A stretch of 64,000 nucleotides of DNA, taken from Celeribacter indicus (GTDB taxonomy: Bacteria; Pseudomonadota; Alphaproteobacteria; Rhodobacterales; Rhodobacteraceae). The translations under genes and the position numbers were made by a program. The notes under the pieces are model-generated. The model was given only the letters and a program-made list of their open reading frames with translations, ran no database searches and was not told where the DNA came from. Below, piece after piece: positions 35,302 through 44,903 of this stretch; positions within the stretch are counted from its first letter, which is position 1; each line of letters opens with the position of its first letter. The stretch is taken from positions 62,001 to 126,000 of the forward strand of contig NZ_CP004393.1 in assembly GCF_000819565.1 (NCBI RefSeq). Direction: 5' to 3'.

Positions 35302-37388
35302 GCCGCGACCAGGCCGACGAGGGACGGTTTCGCATCCGTGCCGATTTCCTCGAAGGAAAAGACAGGATTCTGGATGCCCTGCGCGGCGAGGAGCGTGCGC
35401 AGGAAGCGCCGGCGGCGGGTGGACGTCACAATGCCGGGATAGATGCCGCTCTCCCCCGCCCTGGCGATCTTGTCGGCCATGGAGCGGGCAAGGCGGTTGA
35501 AATCCTCCGGCGGGAGCGCGACGTCGATGTGGCCCCGTTCGCCTTCGAACTGATGGGCGATGAATTTTTCCTCCCATTCCGGCGAAAGCTGCAAGAGCGG
35601 GAGCGTGCCATCCTCTCTCCTGATTTCCGAGATGATCTGGAAACCCAGCCGTTGCCGCACATGTTCGCAGATGGATTCGGGCGTCGCATGCGCGCCGCGC
35701 GCCTCCGAGATCGCCTCGAGGATAAGGGCCATGTTGCGGATCGACACACGTTCCTCCAGCAGAAGGCGCAACACGGAAAGAAGCAGATCCATCGGCACGC
35801 GATCCGGCACGAGTTCGTTGAGCAGGCGCTGGTTCGCCTCACCGCGCGCTGCATCGGAAAGGTTCGTCATCTCGTCCAGCAGCCGGCGAAGGGATTTCAT
35901 CGTCAGCAGACGGGGGAAATTGCGCTTGATCACCTCGAGAAGATGCGTGGCGAGCACTTCCGTCGCACTGACCACCGTCGATCCCATCAGGGCCGCGTCC
36001 TCTTTCCGCGACGGGTCGATCCAGCGGGCAGGCGCGCCATAGACCGGCTCGGCGACATCCTCTCCAAGCGGCATCATGCCCGCGTCGCCCGCCACCAGCG
36101 CGAGCACCTGATCCTTCTTCAGCCGCGCGCGCGCCTGTTCGACTCCCTGGATGCGCACGACATAGGTTCCCGGCGGCAGAGCGGGGTCGTCGGTCAGGCG
36201 GATCTCCGGCAGGATGAGGCCGAAGACGGTCGCGATGTGGTTGCGCATATTGACGATGCGCGCATCGAGGCCCGTCTGATGATCGAGGACCATCGAGACG
36301 AGATCCGGCGCGAATTCGACATGGATGTCGTCGAGATCGAGAATATCCCCCATCGAGTCCCTTCGTTCCGCCTGCTCCGGCGCCGCCTTCGCGCGTCGGA
36401 CCCGCTCCGCCTCCTCCCGGTCATGGCGGCGCGAGACGAGAAAAGCCGCCGCGGCGAGGCCTGCCGCCCCGCCGATGAAGGGCACGAAGGGCAATCCCGG
36501 CACGAAGGCGAAAAGCCCCATCAGGACGCTTACCGTGTAAAGAGCGGGCGGATACCGGCCGAGTTGCCTGAACAGGGCGAGATCCGCGGAACCGGAGGTA
36601 CCCCCCTTCGCGAGCAGAAGCGCGGCCGCGATGGAAATGATCACGGAAGGAATCTGGCTGACGAGACCGTCGCCCACGGTGAGGATGGCGTAGGTCTCGA
36701 ACGCCTTTCCGATCGGCATGCCGTGCCCGGCCACGCCGTTGATCAGCCCCATGACGATGTTCATCAGGGTGATGAGCAGGCCCGCGACCGCGTCACCCTT
36801 GACGAATTTGGACGCCCCGTCGAGAGAGCCGAAAAACGTCGTTTCCGCGAGTTCGCGTTCCCGGCGCTCCTTGGCCTGCTCATGGGTAATGGCCCCGGCG
36901 GAAAGGTCCGCGTCGATCGCGAGCTGGCGGCCCGGCATTCCATCGAGGGCGAAGCGCGCACCGACCTCGGCCATGCGCCCCGCACCCTTGGTGATGACCA
37001 TGAAGTTCACGATCAGCAGAACCGTGAAGACGACGAGGCCAAGCAGGACCGACCCGCTCATGACGAAGCTCGCGAAGCCCTCGATCACGTGACCGGCCGC
37101 GCCGGTGCCGGTATGTCCCTGCCCGATGATGAGCTTCGTGGAGGAGACGTTGAGGGAGAGGCGGAGCATGAGGCTCGCGAGCAGCACCGTGGGGAAGGCG
37201 GAGAAATCCAGCGGACGCTCGATGAAAAGCGTCACCGTGAAGATCAGGATGGCGAGAGCGAAACTCGCCGCGAGTCCGAGATCGAGGATCCAGGAAGGAA
37301 CCGGAAGCACCATCATCACGATCACGACCATCAGGGCGAGGGCAAGGAGGATCGTGGGCTTGAAGATACCGGAGATCGTGATGTTCAT
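35298..37388 (-). CDS. flhA: flagellar export gate protein FlhA
   Basis: 696-aa protein. The N-terminal half holds eight membrane helices (starting MNITISGIFKPTILLALALM; FHIPEP family motif region RFALDGMPGRQLAIDADLSAGAI). The C-terminal cytoplasmic domain (about 330-696) docks chaperone-substrate complexes. It is the first gene of the flhA-fliR-flhB-fliJ-like operon. The 65-bp upstream spacer carries ATAAACGTTTTATCAA (minus strand), which may be part of its promoter. Confidence 0.97.
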   Translation of the reverse strand: MNITISGIFKPTILLALALMVVIVMMVLPVPSWILDLGLAASFALAILIFTVTLFIERPLDFSAFPTVLLASLMLRLSLNVSSTKLIIGQGHTGTGAAGHVIEGFASFVMSGSVLLGLVVFTVLLIVNFMVITKGAGRMAEVGARFALDGMPGRQLAIDADLSAGAITHEQAKERRERELAETTFFGSLDGASKFVKGDAVAGLLITLMNIVMGLINGVAGHGMPIGKAFETYAILTVGDGLVSQIPSVIISIAAALLLAKGGTSGSADLALFRQLGRYPPALYTVSVLMGLFAFVPGLPFVPFIGGAAGLAAAAFLVSRRHDREEAERVRRAKAAPEQAERRDSMGDILDLDDIHVEFAPDLVSMVLDHQTGLDARIVNMRNHIATVFGLILPEIRLTDDPALPPGTYVVRIQGVEQARARLKKDQVLALVAGDAGMMPLGEDVAEPVYGAPARWIDPSRKEDAALMGSTVVSATEVLATHLLEVIKRNFPRLLTMKSLRRLLDEMTNLSDAARGEANQRLLNELVPDRVPMDLLLSVLRLLLEERVSIRNMALILEAISEARGAHATPESICEHVRQRLGFQIISEIRREDGTLPLLQLSPEWEEKFIAHQFEGERGHIDVALPPEDFNRLARSMADKIARAGESGIYPGIVTSTRRRRFLRTLLAAQGIQNPVFSFEEIGTDAKPSLVGLVAA

Positions 37389-37453
37389 GTCTTCGTCCGG
37401 ATTCGTTCTGGCCTGATGCTCCGATTGTAGGCCGCGCGCGGTTGATAAAACGT

Positions 37454-39826
37454 TTATGGCTGTTGCAACACCGCCGACAGCGCCTGCCGTACCTCGCGGC
37501 TCCGGTCCAGAAGCGTCTGCGCCTCCGACAGGGTCGGAAGGGGTGTTTCCACCTTCGCCGCGTGCTGGACCGCATCCGCGAGCGTCGACAGGTCCGCCGA
37601 ACCCGTTTGCCGGAGTCGCGGCCAGTCTTCGGCGAGCAGGGCGAAGGCATCCGCCCATTGGCCGGATATGTCCGCCGGGAAGGCGTCAGCGGCCTCCTGC
37701 GCGCGTCCCAGCGCGGACAGCGCGAAAGCCCGGATCTCAGACGCATCGGGCGTGTCCGCGCGCGACGCGTAGCGCTCCGCGGCCTCGAATTCTCCGATGC
37801 CCAGGAATGCCTGCGCCATCACGAGAGGCGCCGCGCCGCTTTCCTGTCCGCCGTAGCCGGACATGAGCCTCAAGGCTTCCCTGTCGAAGCCGAGCGATAC
37901 CAGACGTTCGGCGGTTTTCAGGCGTGCAGGGTCTGAAAGACCCGCATCGGCGAGGCGATCGAGTTCCGGACTCACGATCCTCAGAAAGACACCGTCGGGT
38001 TTCGTCGCCGCGAGCTGAAGGAGAGCACTGGAAATCAGCGCGTCCCTCTCATCCTCGGCCTTCGCATCCTCCGCAGGCAATGCGAGCGCAGCGCGGAGGG
38101 CGATATCGGCATCCCCGGAGCCGGATCGTGCGAGTATTGCCGCGCGCCTCAGCCCATGTTCCATGGCGCTGCCCCGATGCTCTACGGTCAGCGCCTCCGC
38201 ATGTTCCGCATCCCTCCCGTCGATCGGTTCCCCCAGGCGCGACCGTGTCTCGATCAGACGGATCAGGGCCTCCGCCGATTTGGGCCCGTCGCCGGCCACC
38301 ACCCGTTCGAAGCTCTGCTGTGCCTGGGCCTTCCGACCCTCCGCGAGCTGGAACTCGGCCTCCAGCAGATCGAAGGCATCGCGGTGATCGCCTCCGGAAC
38401 GCAGGGTCGCCTCCTGGATGAACTCCGCACTCGCCTCGTCTCCGATCCGCAGAAACCGCTCCGAAAGGGTCGGGCCGAGATGGCGCCGGATATGCCCCGG
38501 AAGCGCCGAGAAGGTCGACTGCACGGCCTCCTGATTATAGCTCTCCCAGCTGTTCAGGGGCTCCTTCGACATCACGGACCAGAAGGCGACCATGCCGGCA
38601 CAGCGGAATTGTCCGCCAAGCCGCCGGGAAAGGGTGCTTTCCCCCTGATCCATGATCTCGGCCATGGCGAGGAGGATGTCCCGATTGTGGATCGGCACAT
38701 CGAAATTCCGAAGGACCGACTTGGCTTCCGCCCCGAAGGTCAGGAACAGGTAATAGCGCGCCAGCCGCTCGACCGCTTCCGGATCGGGCGTATCGAATTC
38801 ACCGATCAGCCGGGACCGGAATTCGGAGAGTTTCAAACCGTTCTCGGGCGGATCGCCCCAGCTTGCGATATCGACCGCCTCATCCGGAATGCAGGACGTC
38901 CCGTTCCGGTCTGTCGAAACCGCAGGCGCGGACCGCCCCTGTGCCTCGTCGACGGAGGTCTGGATCCTCACATGGCTTTCGGGCTCCTGCGGCTCGGGCG
39001 GCGGGGGATCGACAGGCATCGGGCGGCGGTCGGGACGGGACGGTGGGTCGTCCTGCCTATGGGACGACGCGGCCTCCAGCGCGTCTTCGGTCGCGGAGAC
39101 ATCCGCGTCGAGCAGGCCTTGGGCGACGGCGCGGCCGATCTGTTCGACAAGCTGCCGCTCCAGCCGGTCGGCGCGCTCCTGCTGGTCGTCATCGGGCAAT
39201 GCCAGTCCGGCGGACCGTTCCCCGGAAAGGGATTGCGCGGGGGACGCCTTGTCGAACAGGAGCGGGAAGTCGGGCGGGTCAGTCCCCACCAGATCCGATC
39301 CCGCGCCGTCGGGACCACCAAGACTGGAATGCCCGCTCCCGCCGGTCAGGAGCGGTTGTGGTGAGGGGGCATCCGGCTCTTCAGGGCTTAGGGCAGTCGG
39401 AACCGGATCGGTCCCACCCCCGTCGTCTCCATCCGGCAGAGGCCGCTCATAGGGGGAACCGGGCGGGGGAGGCCCGTCCTTGATGTCGATGACGATCCGG
39501 CCGGCGCGGAGTTCGAAGGCATCCGCATGGAACCCCTCGGCCGTTTCGATCACGAGGCCGTCCCCCTTCGGTGTAACCTCCGAGATGCGCGTTCTGGGAA
39601 TGCGGGCAAACACCTCGCCGACGTCGAACTCGAATTCCTCTTGCGCCACCTGAAACACGTATCCATGCCCGGTGCGTCCGACTACCCATTCGACCGTTTC
39701 CGGGAATTGCATGACGAGACGGGAGAAGTCGGCATGCTCGCCCGACGCGATCCGGATCGTCTCCGCGGCACGCGCGATCGACGGCAGGACGATCAGAAGC
39801 AGCAGAATGACGGACAATCTGCTCAT
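37454..39826 (-). CDS. periplasmic protein with AMIN-like domain, proline-rich linker and helical repeats
   Basis: 790 aa. Signal peptide 1-20 (ending IARAAE). Residues about 21-110 look like an AMIN-type beta domain (FSRLVMQFPETVEWVVGRTG; RAGRIVIDIKDGPPPPG). Residues about 112-330 form a low-complexity Pro/Gly/Asp/Ser linker. Residues about 335-790 are alpha-helical pairs with TPR/SEL1-like spacing (for example AFLGIGEFEAAERYASRA, AFALSALGRAQEAADAF). It overlaps motA by 4 bp, so it probably serves the stator or its peptidoglycan anchoring. No known gene name recognised. Confidence 0.72.
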   Translation of the reverse strand: MSRLSVILLLLIVLPSIARAAETIRIASGEHADFSRLVMQFPETVEWVVGRTGHGYVFQVAQEEFEFDVGEVFARIPRTRISEVTPKGDGLVIETAEGFHADAFELRAGRIVIDIKDGPPPPGSPYERPLPDGDDGGGTDPVPTALSPEEPDAPSPQPLLTGGSGHSSLGGPDGAGSDLVGTDPPDFPLLFDKASPAQSLSGERSAGLALPDDDQQERADRLERQLVEQIGRAVAQGLLDADVSATEDALEAASSHRQDDPPSRPDRRPMPVDPPPPEPQEPESHVRIQTSVDEAQGRSAPAVSTDRNGTSCIPDEAVDIASWGDPPENGLKLSEFRSRLIGEFDTPDPEAVERLARYYLFLTFGAEAKSVLRNFDVPIHNRDILLAMAEIMDQGESTLSRRLGGQFRCAGMVAFWSVMSKEPLNSWESYNQEAVQSTFSALPGHIRRHLGPTLSERFLRIGDEASAEFIQEATLRSGGDHRDAFDLLEAEFQLAEGRKAQAQQSFERVVAGDGPKSAEALIRLIETRSRLGEPIDGRDAEHAEALTVEHRGSAMEHGLRRAAILARSGSGDADIALRAALALPAEDAKAEDERDALISSALLQLAATKPDGVFLRIVSPELDRLADAGLSDPARLKTAERLVSLGFDREALRLMSGYGGQESGAAPLVMAQAFLGIGEFEAAERYASRADTPDASEIRAFALSALGRAQEAADAFPADISGQWADAFALLAEDWPRLRQTGSADLSTLADAVQHAAKVETPLPTLSEAQTLLDRSREVRQALSAVLQQP

Positions 39827-40692
39827 GCAGCCTCCGATTTGACATCCTTCAGCGCTTCCTCGAGTTCGGAAAAGCTGGGGCGATACCGGCCGGGCGTGTT
39901 CTGCCGCCCGACCTCGATGCAGATATTCGTCGCGTGGTTGTAGAGATTGGCCACCAGAACCTCGCGGATCAGCTGGTAGAAATGACTGTCCTCCTCGATC
40001 ACATCCTTCATCTTCGCGGCGAAGGGTCCGACGAGGCCATAAGCCAGGAAAACGCCGAGGAAGGTGCCGACCAGCGCGCCGCCGATCATCTTGCCCAGAA
40101 TCTCCGGCGGCTGGTCGATGGAGGCCATCGTCTTGACGACGCCCAGCACCGCCGCGACGATGCCGAGCGCGGGAAGCCCGTCGCTCATCGCCGCCATTGC
40201 ATGCGACGAATGCAGCGCGTGATGGAGATTTTCCTCAAGCCGTTTTTCGAGGACTTCTTCGACCTGATGAGGGTCGTCGTAATTCATCGAGGCGGAGCGG
40301 AGCGTGTCGCAAATCAGGGCCACCGCCTCCTTGTCCGCAACGATCTTCGGATATTTCGTGAAGATCGGCGAGGTTTCGGGTGCCTCGATATGCTCCTCCA
40401 GGCCCACGGGATTCTGCCGTGCGAGGCGGATGAGCTCGAAGAGCAGGCAGAGAAGGTTCTTGTAATCTTCCGGCTTCCATTTCGGACCCTTGAAGACCTT
40501 TCCCATGTCCTTGAGCGTGTGCTTGATCCCCGCCATGTCGTTGGAGATGATGAAGGCGCCGGCCGCCGCACCGCCGATCATCATGAACTCGAAGGGAAGC
40601 GATTTGAGGATGATCCCGAGTTTCCCGCCCGCGGCGATATAGCCGCCGAACACCATGACGAAGATCAGCAAGATCCCGACGATACCGATCAT
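39823..40692 (-). CDS. motA: flagellar motor stator protein MotA
   Basis: 289-aa stator subunit with four membrane helices. It shows GILLIFVMVFGGYIAAGGKLGIIL, the cytoplasmic loop with PEDYKNLLCLLFELIRLARQN, and DGLPALGIVAAVLGVVKTM followed by GALVGTFLGVFLAYGLVGPF. Its partner MotB is encoded about 11 kb away in this cluster. A GGAGGAC ribosome-binding site precedes the ATG. Confidence 0.95.
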   Translation of the reverse strand: MIGIVGILLIFVMVFGGYIAAGGKLGIILKSLPFEFMMIGGAAAGAFIISNDMAGIKHTLKDMGKVFKGPKWKPEDYKNLLCLLFELIRLARQNPVGLEEHIEAPETSPIFTKYPKIVADKEAVALICDTLRSASMNYDDPHQVEEVLEKRLEENLHHALHSSHAMAAMSDGLPALGIVAAVLGVVKTMASIDQPPEILGKMIGGALVGTFLGVFLAYGLVGPFAAKMKDVIEEDSHFYQLIREVLVANLYNHATNICIEVGRQNTPGRYRPSFSELEEALKDVKSEAA

Positions 40693-40764
40693 GTTTCAGT
40701 CCTCCGACGCCTGACTCCTCCCGAGCTTCGCATCAAACCCTTAAGAAAGCCTCGCCAGATCCCC

Positions 40765-41367
40765 CTATTCACGCGGCGCCGCCGCGTTCCGGCCGGCCAG
40801 AATGACCGAAACCGTATAAGCCGTCTCCGGCGTCAGCCCGGCAAGGATCGCGCCCGCCGCGTCGGAGCGCATCCGCCCCAGGAAACCCGCCGCGAATTCC
40901 GGTGACATCGCTTCGAAAAGCGCGGCGGCCTCCTTTGGTTTCATCGCTTCATAGACCGCGGTCAGTTTCGACAGATCGTCCTCTGCCGCAGTTTGGGAAC
41001 GGGTCATGGTGGCCGCGAGCCTCTGCTCCGCCTCCTCGAGCGCGGCGAGATTTTCCAGGACCTCGGCCTTCCCGAGTTCCACCGCCTTCATCTTTTGCGC
41101 GATCATCAGCTCCTTTTCCCGGACCTCCTTTTCCCTCGAGACCAGCGCCCGGACCAGCGTCCCGGTCTCCTCATCGCTCCGACAGAAGTTTTCAGACGCC
41201 GGCGCGTCGTCAAGCGTCCCCTGCGACAGGTCGGAGAGCTCCCGTGCAATCGCCGCACCGGTGCCCGACGCCAGCCGCACGGCCGCCGAAAGCACAAAGA
41301 TGAGCGCGATCATCCACAGCGCGCCGCGCCCCGCGCGCCGCTGACGCTTCGATTTCGCCGCGGTCAT
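40765..41367 (-). CDS. MotE-like protein (MgtE-N domain)
   Basis: 200-aa bitopic protein: one N-terminal helix (GALWMIALIFVLSAAVRLA), a periplasmic coiled coil (REKEVREKELMIAQKMKAVEL), and a C-terminal MgtE-N-like domain (LSKLTAVYEAMKPKEAAALFEAMSPEFAAGFLGRM). In rhizobia the MotE protein of this design stabilises the motor protein MotC. The ATG overlaps the preceding gene by 4 bp. Confidence 0.78.
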   Translation of the reverse strand: MTAAKSKRQRRAGRGALWMIALIFVLSAAVRLASGTGAAIARELSDLSQGTLDDAPASENFCRSDEETGTLVRALVSREKEVREKELMIAQKMKAVELGKAEVLENLAALEEAEQRLAATMTRSQTAAEDDLSKLTAVYEAMKPKEAAALFEAMSPEFAAGFLGRMRSDAAGAILAGLTPETAYTVSVILAGRNAAAPRE

Positions 41368-41741
41368 TCGGCGGCCTCCACCCGGCTGCGCTGGCTCAGG
41401 AACAGCGCCTCCCCCGGTTCCGCCTCAGGCGCCGGCCCCGTGGCGGGGACGCCACCGTTCGGCAGGTCGTGCATCGACGCGATCAGAAGTTCCAGCCGGC
41501 GCGAGACGTCCTCCGCACGTTCCGTCAACTCGTCGAGCCGGGCCGCCGATCCCGCCGCGGTCCGCTGTGCCTTCGTGAGGGTCCGCGTCATGTCGTCAAC
41601 CTGTGCCGAAAGCACGGCGATGGCTCCGCCGACGCCCTTCTCCAGATCGGTGAACCGGCTCAGGCGCCTGGCCAGCACGATGCAGTAGATCGCAACGGCG
41701 AGGGTCGCCGCGATCATCAGGATGTCTGCGATCAGTTCCAT
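41364..41741 (-). CDS. DUF6468-like small membrane protein of flagellar loci
   Basis: 125-aa protein with one N-terminal membrane helix (IADILMIAATLAVAIYCIVLARRL) and a coiled coil (VLSAQVDDMTRTLTKAQRTA, LDELTERAEDVSRRLELL). Similar small proteins lie between fliL and motE-like genes in related bacteria. Function unknown. It lies 10 bp after fliL and overlaps the motE-like gene. Confidence 0.65.
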   Translation of the reverse strand: MELIADILMIAATLAVAIYCIVLARRLSRFTDLEKGVGGAIAVLSAQVDDMTRTLTKAQRTAAGSAARLDELTERAEDVSRRLELLIASMHDLPNGGVPATGPAPEAEPGEALFLSQRSRVEAAE

Positions 41742-41751
41742 GCCGATCTCC

Positions 41752-42243
41752 CTAGTTGATCACGAATTCCATGATGAGAACGTCCTTCACCCGCCCCTCC
41801 CCCGCGACGATCTGTAAACGGCGCAGGATCTGCGCGCGCAGACGCACGAGCGCGGAAGGATTCTCGAGCTCCACCACATCGACGGCGCGCAGATAGCCGT
41901 TCAGCACGTCGACCAGCCGCGGCATGACCGCCACGACCTCCTGCTGATGCGCCGCGGGCACTTCGAGCTGCACCTGGAATCTCAGATGCCGGCCCCGGCC
42001 GGAGGTGTCGACGAGGTTCACGATCAGCGGCTCGACAGGGACGAAGGCGACATCCGGCAGCGGCATGACAGGTGCCTCCCCCATCGTCTCCGCCTCATGC
42101 GCGACCTCCGGCGCGAGGAGCAGTCCGGAATAGACGGCGAAAAACCCGCCGCCACCGAGCACAAGCATAAGAACCAGCCCCACGATAAGGGGAAGTCTGG
42201 ATTTCTTCTTCGGCTTGTCGTCGAGCTGTTCGTCTTCGGCCAT
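41752..42243 (-). CDS. fliL: flagellar basal-body-associated protein FliL
   Basis: 163-aa bitopic protein around the stator. Acidic/basic N-terminus (MAEDEQLDDKPKKKSRLP), one membrane helix (LIVGLVLMLVLGGGGFFAVY), and the periplasmic FliL domain ending RVKDVLIMEFVIN, the classic C-terminal signature. The ATG at 42243 is preferred over a long extension that would run into fliF. It is divergent from fliF across a CtrA box. Confidence 0.92.
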   Translation of the reverse strand: MAEDEQLDDKPKKKSRLPLIVGLVLMLVLGGGGFFAVYSGLLLAPEVAHEAETMGEAPVMPLPDVAFVPVEPLIVNLVDTSGRGRHLRFQVQLEVPAAHQQEVVAVMPRLVDVLNGYLRAVDVVELENPSALVRLRAQILRRLQIVAGEGRVKDVLIMEFVIN

Positions 42244-42290
42244 GGTCCCGTCCGGAAAAATGTCGCGAATCCGTTTTAACCCGGTGGTGG

Positions 42291-42305
42291 CTAACCGATT
42301 GTTAA
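42291..42305. promoter_or_regulatory. CtrA-type box between fliL and fliF
   Basis: CTAA-CCGATTG-TTAA, one base from the TTAA-N7-TTAA consensus, in the divergent spacer between the fliL and fliF genes. CtrA control of flagellar operons is well documented in the Rhodobacteraceae. Confidence 0.6.
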
Positions 42306-42368
42306 GGCCGATCAGGCATTTCTGGGCACAGACGGGGGCAAAAGCCCGCACATCCGTGGAGTGTCTTC

Positions 42369-43991
42369 TTGCAACAGATCCTTTCAATCTGGTCCGGCCT
42401 CGATCCGAAGCGGCGGATCATCGTCATCGGCGCCACGGTGCTGATGTTTGCCGCGGTACTCGGCCTGTCGACGCTTGCGGCGAAACCATCCATGGCCCTG
42501 CTCTATGCGGGTCTCGAACCGGGCGCCGCGGGCGAGGTGGTCCAGTCACTGGAGGCGCAGGGGGTTTCTCACGAGATTCGCGGCGGCGCGATCTTCGTGC
42601 CTGCCGATCTGCGCGACGCGCTGCGGATGACACTCGCCTCGGAGGGTCTGCCGGCCAATTCGACCACCGGATACGAGCTGCTCGACTCGCTCTCCGGCTT
42701 CGGCACGACATCGCAGATGTTCGACGCCGCATATTGGCGCGCGAAGGAAGGGGAGCTCGCACGCACGATCGTCTCCTCACCGCAGATCCGCAGCGCGCGT
42801 GTCCACATCGCGAATCCCTCGTCCCAGCCGTTCAGGCGGCAGATCGCCGCCTCCGCCTCCGTCACTGTGACGGCGACGAGCGGTGCGATTTCGGCGGATC
42901 AGGCAGACGCATTCCGGTTTCTCGTCGCCTCCGCCGTCGCTGGGCTCTCGCCGGAAGAGGTCTCGGTCATCGACGGTCGCTCCGGCGTCGTGGTGCCCGG
43001 CGCGACGGATGGGGCCGGCGCTCCGGCCCAAGGCGATCGCGCCGAGGACCTGCGCCGGAATGTCGAGCGTCTCCTCGCGGCGCGCGTGGGCGCGGGCAAG
43101 GCGGTCGTCGAGGTCTCCGTCGAAACCGTCACGGAACAGGAATCGGTCATCGAACGCCATTTCGATCCCGAGGGACGGGTGGCGATCAGTTCTGAGACGG
43201 AGGAGCGGTCGAACACCTCTCAGGACAGCGGCAGCGGCGCCGTCACCGTCGCCTCCAACCTGCCTGACGGAGCCGGGAATGCCGGGCGCGATTCGACCGC
43301 GAGCAACAGCGAGACACGCGAGCGGGTGAATTACGAGGTGTCCGAGACCCGGCGAGAACTGCATCGCGCGCCGGGGGCGATCCGGCGGCTCACGGTCGCC
43401 GTGCTCATCGACGGCATCCGCACGACAGATCCCGTCACGTCGGAGGAAAGCTGGACGCCGCGCAGCGATGACGAACTTGATGCCCTGCGCGATCTGGTTG
43501 CCTCCGCCATCGGCTTCGACGAGGCCCGCGGCGACCGGATAACGATCCGGAGCATGGAATTCGAACCGGTCTTCGCGGATGGCACCGAACGGCGGACCCC
43601 ACTGTTTTCGGGCCTCACTCTGGATCTCATGTCGATCATTCAGCTCGCCGTCCTGGCGATGGTCACGCTCGTGCTCGGTCTCTTCGTCCTGCGTCCGATC
43701 CTCGCCAGGCCCGCGGTCGCGCTGCCCGCCCCCGATGCAGCCACCCCTTCGCTTCCCCCGACGATCCCGATCGCTGAGATGCCGCCTCCCGCCGCGCTCG
43801 ACGGTGAAATCGACACGGACGGGTTCGAGCTTCCGACGCTCGGCTTCGTCTCGGACTTCGACTTGGGGGATGACGACATCGGCGTTCCGACCGACCCGGT
43901 GAAGCGTCTCAGGAGGCTCATCGAGGACCGGCAGGAAGAATCGGTGGAAATCCTGCGCAGCTGGATGGAAGACAGCGAGGAACACGCGTGA
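42369..43991 (+). CDS. fliF: flagellar MS-ring protein FliF
   Basis: 540-aa MS-ring protein with two membrane helices (about 18-36 and 420-440). It shows LLYAGLEPGAAGEVVQSLEAQG, the FDAAYWRAKEGELARTI segment and SETRERVNYEVSETRRELHRAPG. The C-terminal tail VEILRSWMEDSEEHA matches the FliG-binding segment. The start is TTG at 42369, with GGAG 8 bases before it. fliG itself is not in this window. Confidence 0.95.
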   Translation: MQQILSIWSGLDPKRRIIVIGATVLMFAAVLGLSTLAAKPSMALLYAGLEPGAAGEVVQSLEAQGVSHEIRGGAIFVPADLRDALRMTLASEGLPANSTTGYELLDSLSGFGTTSQMFDAAYWRAKEGELARTIVSSPQIRSARVHIANPSSQPFRRQIAASASVTVTATSGAISADQADAFRFLVASAVAGLSPEEVSVIDGRSGVVVPGATDGAGAPAQGDRAEDLRRNVERLLAARVGAGKAVVEVSVETVTEQESVIERHFDPEGRVAISSETEERSNTSQDSGSGAVTVASNLPDGAGNAGRDSTASNSETRERVNYEVSETRRELHRAPGAIRRLTVAVLIDGIRTTDPVTSEESWTPRSDDELDALRDLVASAIGFDEARGDRITIRSMEFEPVFADGTERRTPLFSGLTLDLMSIIQLAVLAMVTLVLGLFVLRPILARPAVALPAPDAATPSLPPTIPIAEMPPPAALDGEIDTDGFELPTLGFVSDFDLGDDDIGVPTDPVKRLRRLIEDRQEESVEILRSWMEDSEEHA

Positions 43992-44629
43992 CGGCCCCGC
44001 CTTTCCCGCTCGAGGACTTCGGCAATGCGGCACCCGAACCCGCGGCGGCTGAGCCGCCGGTGTCCGCAGCCTCTCCCCAGACCGCGTCCCCCGCGCCCAC
44101 AGCGGAAGAGCTGGAGGCGGAACGCATGGCTGCCTATGAAAAGGGCTACAGTGCCGGCTGGGACGACGCGACACGCGCGGAAGCCGAGGACCGGTCTCGC
44201 ATCGATGCCGCCTTCGCACGCAATCTTCAGGAGCTCGGCTTCACCTTTCATGAGGCACGTTCGCATGTGATGAAGGCGCTGGAGCCGCTTCTGTCCGAAA
44301 TGACCGGCAAGGTGCTGCCCCGCCTCGTCTCGGAAACGCTCGGAGAGACGATCCTCGAACAGATCCTGCCGCTGGCCGAAGCGGCCTCAGACACGCCGGT
44401 TCAGGTCGTGATTTCCCCCAGGTCCCGGCCCGCGATCCAGCGCCTTGTCGAGGACTCGGTAACCTTTCCACTGGACATCATTGAGGAGCCCAGCCTCGCA
44501 GACGGCCAGGTCTATCTGCGACTGGGCGAGACAGAGAAGAAGATCGACATGGAGGCCGCGGTCGAGCAGATCGAGCGGGCGATCAGGGCGGTCTATGCCG
44601 TGAACGAGGAGGTCATGAAACATGGGTGA
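43988..44629 (+). CDS. fliH: FliH-like flagellar assembly protein
   Basis: 213-aa protein. The N-terminal Pro/Ala-rich part is followed by EKGYSAGWDDATRAEAEDR (FliH-type Gly-spaced helix region) and a C-terminal domain with VVISPRSRPAIQRLVED and DGQVYLRLGETEKKIDMEA, as in FliH/YscL. It would regulate the ATPase FliI. The GTG start overlaps the fliF stop (GTGA). Confidence 0.8.
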   Translation: MTAPPFPLEDFGNAAPEPAAAEPPVSAASPQTASPAPTAEELEAERMAAYEKGYSAGWDDATRAEAEDRSRIDAAFARNLQELGFTFHEARSHVMKALEPLLSEMTGKVLPRLVSETLGETILEQILPLAEAASDTPVQVVISPRSRPAIQRLVEDSVTFPLDIIEEPSLADGQVYLRLGETEKKIDMEAAVEQIERAIRAVYAVNEEVMKHG

Positions 44630-44900
44630 GGACATCGAGGGCGGCGCGAACAGTCCGTTTTCACGGGTGCCGATCGAGATCACGATCTCCGTGGGCAAGG
44701 CGCGGCCGCTGGTCAGGGATCTTCTGAAGCTGCAAAGCGACAGCGTGCTGCCGCTCGATCGGAATATCGAAGACCCTGTCGAACTCTATATCGGCGATAA
44801 GCTCATCGCGCGCGGAGAGTTGCAGGAACTTGATGGCGATCAGACGGGTCAGCTTGCGGTACGTCTCACCGAGGTCGCCGATCTGAAGAACGGGCTCTAG
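44622..44900 (+). CDS. fliN: flagellar switch protein FliN
   Basis: 92-aa SpoA-domain protein of the C ring, the short form. It shows VPIEITISVGKARPLVRDLLKL and YIGDKLIARGELQELDGDQTGQLAVRLTEV, split here as two beta-rich parts. It overlaps fliH by 8 bp. The partner FliM is not in the window. Confidence 0.92.
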   Translation: MGEDIEGGANSPFSRVPIEITISVGKARPLVRDLLKLQSDSVLPLDRNIEDPVELYIGDKLIARGELQELDGDQTGQLAVRLTEVADLKNGL

Positions 44901-44903
44901 CCG

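Noticed and set aside
35529..37430. 633-codon plus-strand frame opposite flhA
   Set aside because: Antisense to flhA, with low-complexity charged composition and no recognisable domain.
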